64,000 bases of DNA from assembly GCA_012932295.1 (NCBI GenBank), contig JAAONU010000037.1, positions 62,001-126,000 on the forward strand, read 5' to 3'. Within the stretch, counting starts at the first letter, position 1; the number at the start of each line of letters is the position of its first letter. The position numbers and the translations under genes were made by a program. The DNA is from Cyclina sinensis (taxonomy: Eukaryota; Mollusca; Bivalvia; Venerida; Veneridae). Positions 57,978-64,000 of the stretch are shown here, piece by piece. The notes beneath the pieces are model-generated. The model did not search any database and had not been told where the DNA came from. It worked only from the letters and a program-made list of their open reading frames with translations.

Positions 57978-59260
57978 ACTTAATGCTACAAATTAATTTT
58001 TTTTTTATCACAAAAATCAGATTCTCAGGAAAGTTCAAATACACGTACATACTGAATAAATTGCTTAAAGCTACTCCGTTCTTAATAGGCTGCATTAAAA
58101 CAGACATAAATCTAAGAAAAAACAAAGAAATAGAAATACAAACAAAAACAAAGGAAACGAAAAGAAAAAAATAAGACATGGAAAACAAGAACAATTGCAA
58201 CATGGGTAAAAGTTAAAATAAAAAAACCACTAGTCATGTACTGTACATTCATTGAAACAGACTATACATCAGGTTTTCCCACACGGTATTATTAAACTCC
58301 AATGTGTAAGGGAAAAGTGTGTTACTGGGTCAAAACATTTGGTTAGGTCAATACGACCATGTGAACTTATATCTACATCAAGACTATTTTCTTTCTCAAT
58401 TTTAGACTTGAAAAACCCAAACAACTATGGAGTATTCAATATGAAGTCGAAAATACCGAAGAAAAATAAGTACATATTCTATGATAAGCGTAATAAGCAT
58501 GATAAGTAACAGATTTTTCCTTTTTTATAAGCTTATATGAATTTGACAAGGTATAGGTGTTATGAATAAAAAGTAAACAATCCCGGGAGCTGTCACCTGT
58601 TTTTATTTAGGGATTGGCGTCTTCTGAAATTAAAGCCTGTAGATATAGATATCAAGTTATACTTAAATTATTTACTGTTAGAGTGTCAATATCCGAATAT
58701 TTGTGAACATAAGAAAAAAACATTTAAAGGTTTATAGTATAATATTAGTACATAATACATACATTTCACACATTTAAATAGGAACACAAGAGTGAAAATG
58801 AGAAAAAAGTACAAATACAAACATGTTCAGATAGCATATGAAAAAATTGTGATTTATGTTTCACACCACAAGAATTAAGTCTCAGTTTCATATTATTTAC
58901 GTGAGTGTAGTATGAGTACCTTTATTTCCGACAGGTATATATAAGTGTATCACTTTCCTATAGATAAAGGTGTAACCTATGCATACACAAACACATGCTA
59001 TAAAAGGTGTGTAAAAGTTTGAATACACATCAAATGTAAACAACAGATTATAAGTGAAGAATAAAAAAAATTAAAGTTGAAAAACAAAAACAAAAAAAAA
59101 ACAAGGAAATAGTCTGACTTAAGTATTTTTCCTTTATACCAGCAAAAAAAAAACAAACAAAAAAACCTTTTATATTCTGTTACTTTACAGCTATTTACAT
59201 TTTGCTTATTACATTTTAGGATCATGACAATGAAAGTTCCTTAGCCTAGACATCTCTCCT
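57978..59260 (-). other. Long non-coding gap between ORF1 and ORF2
   Basis: About 1.28 kb without a domain-bearing ORF, rich in A and T runs. Related two-ORF elements usually have short gaps or overlaps. It may be a lineage feature, a translation-initiation region for ORF2, or a separate insertion whose ends were not found. Confidence 0.5.
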
Positions 59261-60148
59261 CTACCAGCTTACTTCTGTTGTTTGTCTTACTTCCAAAAAC
59301 ACATCTAGGCCCTTCTCAATAATTCTGGTTTTCAGTCCATTTTCTTTTCTAAGTTTATAAGCCTCTTTTGCTAGCCTTGATCTTTCTTTTTTCATTTCCA
59401 CTGGTAAGTCTGTCAGAATTCTCTGTTTATTGTCCCTTAAAACTGGCAGAAAGGCATTTGAAAAAATAAGTTCTCTGTCTTCAAAAGACAAGAACCTGAC
59501 AATCACTGGTTTTGGACCTTGATTCTCAGATGGAAGTCTATGGCAGTGTATAAACTGCATTGATTTCACCCTATCTTCATCAATTTTCAAACTTTCTTTG
59601 AAAAACAACTTTACTTTTGCTTTCAAATTTTCATTTCCTTCTTGTGGAATCCCATAAAAGAGTAAATTATATTTTCTGTCATATTTTTCTAGAAGCATTA
59701 TTTTTTTTTTCATTTGATCCAGTTCATAATTGACTTTGCTGAACCTATCAGTTTGTAGGTCAACAAATTCATCCTGCTTTTCTGCTTGAAAAGAAACACT
59801 ATTCTCTAGCTCTGTAACCTTGACATTTAGTTCTTTCACCTTTTCACTAGTAACTTTTACTTCTGTTCTGATGGTATTCATTTCTGTCTTCAGAGCCTCA
59901 AACACATTTGTGAATTTTTCATCAAGTTTGGTTAATTTTTTATCCATCCTGTCATCAAATTGCTTCAATAAGTCTTTAATTTCTTCTTTAAATTTGCTGA
60001 ACTCTTTAGCAAACTGATCAGTATTTTTATGTTGTTCTTTTTCTGTTCTCTGTCTATGCTTTTCGTTATCCGCCTTTTCTTTCATCTTCTGTTTTTCTTC
60101 TAGGGAGTTACAGACAGATTCTCTCCTAGACGACCCTCTTTGCGACAT
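59261..60148 (-). CDS. LINE ORF1 protein (L1 ORF1p-like)
   Basis: Intact 295 residues. A basic/charged start is followed by a coiled coil at ~25-150 (heptads in KFKEEIKDLLKQFDDRMDKK and KVKELNVKVTELENSV), which in L1 forms a trimer. Next comes an RRM-like domain at ~160-230 (NLLFYGIPQEGNENLKAKVK, HRLPSENQGPKPVIVRF) and a C-terminal domain (RILTDLPVEMKKERSRLAKE, ending LEVRQTTEVSW). ORF1p binds element RNA and acts as a nucleic-acid chaperone. No zinc knuckle is visible. Confidence 0.9.
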   Translation of the reverse strand: MSQRGSSRRESVCNSLEEKQKMKEKADNEKHRQRTEKEQHKNTDQFAKEFSKFKEEIKDLLKQFDDRMDKKLTKLDEKFTNVFEALKTEMNTIRTEVKVTSEKVKELNVKVTELENSVSFQAEKQDEFVDLQTDRFSKVNYELDQMKKKIMLLEKYDRKYNLLFYGIPQEGNENLKAKVKLFFKESLKIDEDRVKSMQFIHCHRLPSENQGPKPVIVRFLSFEDRELIFSNAFLPVLRDNKQRILTDLPVEMKKERSRLAKEAYKLRKENGLKTRIIEKGLDVFLEVRQTTEVSW

Positions 60149-60330
60149 TTTTTGTTATTTGTTTAACTAGATATCTTTAAATCAAGTCTTTATATCAGTC
60201 AAAAGAACAGAAAGGTTACGTAGCAGTCTCTTACACCATCAAACAGATTTGACTGGGTGGGGATTAAAAAGGGTTGGATATGTGGTGGGGTACATTTAAG
60301 ATTATTTCACTTTCCATATTCCATTATCAA

Positions 60331-61169
60331 CGCTTTCGATTTGGTTTTTTTTTACAAACCCTGTTATCAATAATTTCTTATATATACTTCAGCAGCAATC
60401 CACTTCACATGTAGACATAACTAGTAGTTTTTTTCACTTTTAATATCCCGATCTGTTTGTTCGATCTTCATACATTCATTTGTTTGTTTGTTCGTTCGTT
60501 TGTCCGTTGGCTTTCCTTGTTCGTTCCTTCTTTATCTTTTTATACAGATTCCTTATCTTATACAGACAGTATAGAATTTTCCCGCACTTCAAATACTTTG
60601 TCAACAACTGAAACTCACACCATGTACACAACCCGTCTAGACGTTATACAACTGTTCTATATTTAAGACAGGGAGAAAGGGGGAGAAAGACAGCGGCACT
60701 TCCATCTTACCTACGTGTGTTACTATTCTTCTCTTTTTAATTTTTGATGAAAATAATTCTTAAAATTATACTAACAAAATTGAACTTAATCAACTTCACA
60801 CGTTAATAAAATTATTAGAAAGTTCTCAACTCATTCTCAACACTACGCCACACCGCTCAAGAAATTGAAAGTTACATTGACCGTTGTTAACCTCTTAGAT
60901 GATCAACAGAAACAAGAAAAATAAATATAATATTGAATGCATTCATACAATGTGTAGATGTACTAGATATGTTGATCCGAAGTTCTGGTCTGTATTTTGT
61001 TGGTGCAACACTTTCTTTGCTGCTATTTGCAGCAAAAATAATAATTTTCTTCTTATCTTGACAGAGCTTTGAAATGTGTAATATTTGCTTAGCATTATAG
61101 CCGCAATCATTAAATGCTTGACACTGTCAAAGTAAAGTAAAATGAAATGGCTAACATTTTACTTCCAAA
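60331..61169. other. No recognisable gene
   Basis: Contains a TTTG/TTCG microsatellite-like patch near 60478-60505. The ORF at 60457-60666 has no domain. Confidence 0.3.
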
Positions 61170-61421
61170 CAGGCGCGTAGCTAGCCTATAAAGAATGTGG
61201 ATTCAAAATAATCTAGGGGGGTCAGGGGGCATGCCCCCCCTGAAAATTTTGAAATAAATGGTGCAATTTGGTGCGTTTTGGGGCCTCCGGAGAGCTTTCT
61301 TGACCAACGAAAATCCATTTATTTTAGCATAAAAATAGCTTTACTTTCGTTTATTTATTTTTTTTTTGTCAAAATAATGTGGATTCAGCTGCGTACTCGC
61401 GTATAGGCAGCTACGCGCCTG
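61170..61421. mobile_element. MITE with perfect 13-bp inverted repeats
   Basis: CAGGCGCGTAGCT (61170-61182) and AGCTACGCGCCTG (61409-61421) are perfect inverted repeats. CAAA lies immediately outside each end and may be a target duplication or chance. Internal GGGGGTCAGGGGGCATGCCC is typical of this MITE style. It is 252 bp with no ORF; the superfamily is not assigned. Confidence 0.75.
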
Positions 61422-61628
61422 CAAACAATTAAAATTGTCAAGCTCACTATGCTATTGTTAGAATTTTGAATTCTAAAATTTATATTTTTTCCCAAGTCAA
61501 AACGTTTCTTTTCATACACAACCTATTTATCTTTGAACAAAACTTATGAAATTAGATTCAGTATTTGAACTTGAGTATCAGGTCAGTACTTAGAGGTATA
61601 GATAGTATCAATAGTAATAGCTGTAGTA

Positions 61629-61663
61629 ATAATTGATTGATTGCTTGCTTGATTGATTGGTTG

Positions 61664-61699
<36 letters not shown>

Positions 61700-61703
61700 T
61701 GAA
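61629..61703. repeat. TGAT and TTTA tetranucleotide microsatellites
   Basis: TTGATTGATTGCTTGC-type repeats pass into about eight TTTA repeats ending near 61700. Confidence 0.9.
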
Positions 61704-61877
61704 TAAGTACATACATGGTACCAAATAAAAGTTACACAAAATGGTCATACATTGTACTAGAAATATTTTTACACATATTCAATGTTATAAAGTTAAGCAT
61801 ACTTAGCATAAAATCAGCGTAGAAATCCCGTGATTATTCCGTGTTCGTTTCATTCAAATAAATATCTTATGTTTGTA

Positions 61878-63400
61878 AAATATGATGTGGATGGATTTCA
61901 GGACGTTTCAGTATGTCATTTTTCTATGCTGATAGGCTGCAAGGCTGTTCATTTCATTGAAATAAGTTTCTTTTTTACTAGAATATGATGTGAATGAATT
62001 TCAGGACTTTTCAATATGTCATTTTTCTATGCTGCTAGGCTGTTCATTTCATTCAAATGTTTCTAATTTTTTGTAGAATATGATGTGGATGGATTTCAGA
62101 ACGTTTCAGTATGTCACCTATCTATGCTGCTAGGCTGTTCATTTCATTCAAATAAGTTTCTTGTGTTTGGAGAATATGATGTGAATGGATTTCAGAACGT
62201 TTCAGTATGTCATTTTTCTTTGCTGCTAGGCTGTTCATTTCATTGAAATAAGTTTCTTTTTTTCTAGAATATGATGTGAATGAATTTCAGGACTTTTCAG
62301 CATGTCATTTTTCTATGCTGCTAGGCTGCCAGACTGTTCATTTCATTCAAATAAGTTTTTTTTCTACAATATGATGTGAATGGATTTCAGAACGTTTCAG
62401 TTTGTCATTTTTCTATGCTGCTAGGCTGTTCAGTTCATTCAAATAAGTTTCTAATTTTTGTAGAATGGGATGTGGATGGATTTCAGGGCGTTTCAGTATG
62501 TCATTTTTCTATGCTGCTAGGCTGCTAGGCTGTTCAGTTCATTCAAATAAGTTTCTAATGTTTGTAGAATATGATGTGAATGGATTTCAGAACTGTTCAG
62601 TTTGTCATTTTTCTATGCTGCTAGGCTGCCAGACTGTTCAGTTCATTCAAATAAGTTTCTAATTTTTGTAGAATATGATGTGGATGGATTTCAGAACGTT
62701 TCAGTTTGTCATTTTTCTATGCTGCTAGGCTGTTCAGTTCATTCAAATAAGTTTCTAATTTTTGTAGAATATGATGTGGATGGATTTCAGGACGTTTCAG
62801 TTTGTCATTTTTCTATGCTGCTAGGCTGCTAGGCTGTTCAGTTCATTCAAATAAGTTTCTAATGTTTGTAGAATATGATGTGAATGGATTTCAGGGCGTT
62901 TCAGTATGTCATTTTTCTATGCTGCTAGGCTGCTAGGCTGTTCAGTTCATTCAAATAAGTTTCTAATGTTTGTAGAATATGATGTGAATGGATTTCAGAA
63001 CTGTTCAGTTTGTCATTTTTCTATGCTGCTAGGCTGCCAGACTGTTCATTGCATTCAAATAAGTTTCTAATTTTTGTAGAATGTGATGTGAAAGGATTTC
63101 AGGGCGTTTCAGTATGTCATTTTTCAATGCTGCTTGGCTGTTCATTTCATTCAAATAAGTTTATTGTGTTTGTAGAATATGAAGTGGATGGATTTCAGGA
63201 CGTTTCAATATATCATTTTCTATGCTTCTTTGCAGCTGAACTGTTTCAGAATCGGGATAGCCTAGAAAGCCAGTGATTATCTCTTGTTCATTTTCTCACT
63301 CAAATAACCTTCTAATGGTTGTAGAATATGATTTACATGCACTTCAGGGCGTTTTAATATTTCATTTTTTTCTAGGCTGATGGCCCGCCAGACTGCTAAC
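61878..63400 (+). repeat. ~100-bp minisatellite, about 15 units
   Basis: Each unit contains GAATATGATGTGGATGGATT, then TCAGGACGTTTCAGTATGTC, ATTTTTCTATGCTGCTAGGC and TTCATTCAAATAAGTTTCT. Starts lie near 61882, 61985, 62079, 62175, 62268, 62368, 62462, 62568, 62672, 62769, 62874, 62976, 63079, 63177 and 63324. Two length classes result from one or two copies of CTGCTAGG. Edge units are most diverged. Open frames across some units mirror the repeat and are not taken as protein. Confidence 0.9.
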
Positions 63401-63719
63401 TTCACGCTGCTAGGCTGCTAACTTCACTGACATTTAAAGCTCTTACTTGTAGCTGAGCTAGAGCGAATGAGCTGAATTCAATGTTCGTGCATCCAAGTGT
63501 GACATTGACCTTGTCCTAAGGACACTGGGTTTTGTTCCACGCGTGTTCTTCTGTAACATCTTAAAATCCTTTCATGCATTGCTTAGTTACAGACTGTATG
63601 ATACACGGACAGAATGAATGACAGAAAGACGGTGCTATTTTATTTATAACCTCCCTCGAGGCATGACACCAAGGGTGTGACATATAGTCATAAAGTCATG
63701 GAAACCTCTTTTATTAAAG
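63401..63719. other. Intron-like sequence before the methyltransferase exon
   Basis: No coding feature. It ends in the acceptor tract CCTCTTTTATTAAAG. Confidence 0.35.
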
Positions 63720-63851
63720 GTACTTGAATTGACTGGATATACGGGTCCCTCTAAGGTAGCTGATGTTGTAAGTGATTGTATCTCAAAAGAAAAAAAGGAC
63801 AAAGTACGCATTCTTGATGTTGGGGCAGGCACAGGTCTTGTAGGCAGAGAG
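63720..63851 (+). CDS. Methyltransferase exon (METTL27/WBSCR27-like)
   Basis: A 132-nt, phase 0-0 exon between the acceptor TTATTAAAG and donor GAGAG/GTGTGT. It encodes VLELTGYTGPSKVADVVSDC, a lysine-rich link, then VRILDVGAGTGLVGRE. ILDVGAGTGLVG is motif I of class I SAM-dependent methyltransferases (glycine-rich cofactor loop), and YTGPSKVAD before it resembles the WBSCR27/METTL27 group. The upstream exon is not recognised; downstream exons lie beyond the window. Substrate unknown. Confidence 0.65.
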
Positions 63852-64000
63852 GTGTGTATTTATAAAACGTTATTGTTCGCACTATATTGTCGGAAACAGA
63901 ACATATTACTCTTGCAGATCACATTGTTGCTCTGTTTAGTGAAGCAAACAGTGTATTATTAAATTTGCTGAACACCTTAGTTCCCTTATGTTTTAAGCAT
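63852..64000 (+). other. Start of the following intron
   Basis: Begins GTGTGTATTT and runs to the window edge. No further exon. Confidence 0.4.

Larger units (their letters stand above)
53886..60330 (-). mobile_element. Nearly intact L1/Tx1-type LINE
   Basis: The minus-strand order is 5' UTR, ORF1 (60148-59261), a 1.28-kb non-coding gap, ORF2 endonuclease (57977-56979), ORF2 reverse transcriptase (56880-54193), a ~290-bp 3' UTR and a poly(A) tail (T15 on the plus strand, ~53887-53901). Two ORFs, a coiled-coil/RRM ORF1p and a poly(A) tail together indicate the L1 clade, as in Tx1-like elements of aquatic animals. The 5' boundary is uncertain (somewhere at or beyond 60.15 kb) and target duplications were not resolved. 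Among the youngest-looking elements here. Confidence 0.85.

Noticed and set aside
59820..60017. Phe/Ser-rich plus-strand ORF
   Set aside because: Antisense of the LINE ORF1 coiled coil.
62465..63276. Repeat protein encoded by the 100-bp minisatellite
   Set aside because: Frames open only where unit length happens to be a multiple of three; there is no start context, splice support or amino-acid conservation beyond DNA identity.

Overview
This window is AT-rich eukaryotic DNA dominated by repeats and mobile elements, with a few spliced gene pieces. Several things point to a bivalve mollusc, probably a venerid-like clam: GCTCACCTGAG-headed elements ending in GGGCCATCATGGCCCTCTTG, CTGTCTGTCCGTCCG-type repeats, a tRNA-derived SINE ending GGCGTTAAACCCC, an AACCCATTTATG-type MITE, and non-LTR elements with APE endonuclease and C-terminal zinc-finger regions. 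These families are recalled from general knowledge of mollusc genomes; nothing was searched. There are no bacterial operons, CRISPR arrays or rRNA genes.

Layout. 0-10.4 kb: a degenerate tandem array of a ~1.4 kb unit, interrupted at 7.6-9.06 kb by a different segment carrying two perfect oestrogen-response-element palindromes upstream of a TATA box. 10.4-14.1 kb: a SINE, a LINE 3' fragment, a MITE and a short-motif repeat. 14.1-17.2 kb: a 5'-truncated LINE (+) with one frameshift. 17.4-19.9 kb: mollusc dispersed repeats. 20.6-24.0 kb: weak exon candidates and two minisatellites. 24.0-28.5 kb: an old LINE (-) containing two insertions that end in hairpins. 28.5-28.9 kb: a TTAA-flanked MITE with tRNA-like boxes.

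Genes. 30.0-33.0 kb (+): a small secreted PAN/Apple-domain protein gene (two coding exons, ~134 aa). Its first coding exon is split by an 808-bp LINE fragment with a 5-bp target duplication; conceptually removing the insert restores the frame. 36.1-38.2 kb (-): an arrestin-domain (ARRDC/alpha-arrestin) gene with four clean phase-matched exons and a fifth exon carrying an in-frame stop; the C-terminal lobe is not seen. 63.72-63.85 kb (+): one methyltransferase exon (METTL27/WBSCR27-like) running off the right edge.

The remainder includes a Jockey/CR1-like LINE 3' end (41.3-42.0 kb), two broken DD34E Tc1/mariner elements (43.2-45.1 kb, -; 49.35-50.93 kb, +), a nearly intact two-ORF L1/Tx1-type LINE (53.9-60.2 kb, -) with ORF1p, endonuclease and reverse transcriptase and one homopolymer frameshift, a CAGGCGCGTAGCT MITE (61.2-61.4 kb) and a ~100-bp minisatellite (61.9-63.4 kb). 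The elements replicate independently of the host genes. The clearest interaction between the two is the LINE fragment inside the PAN exon.
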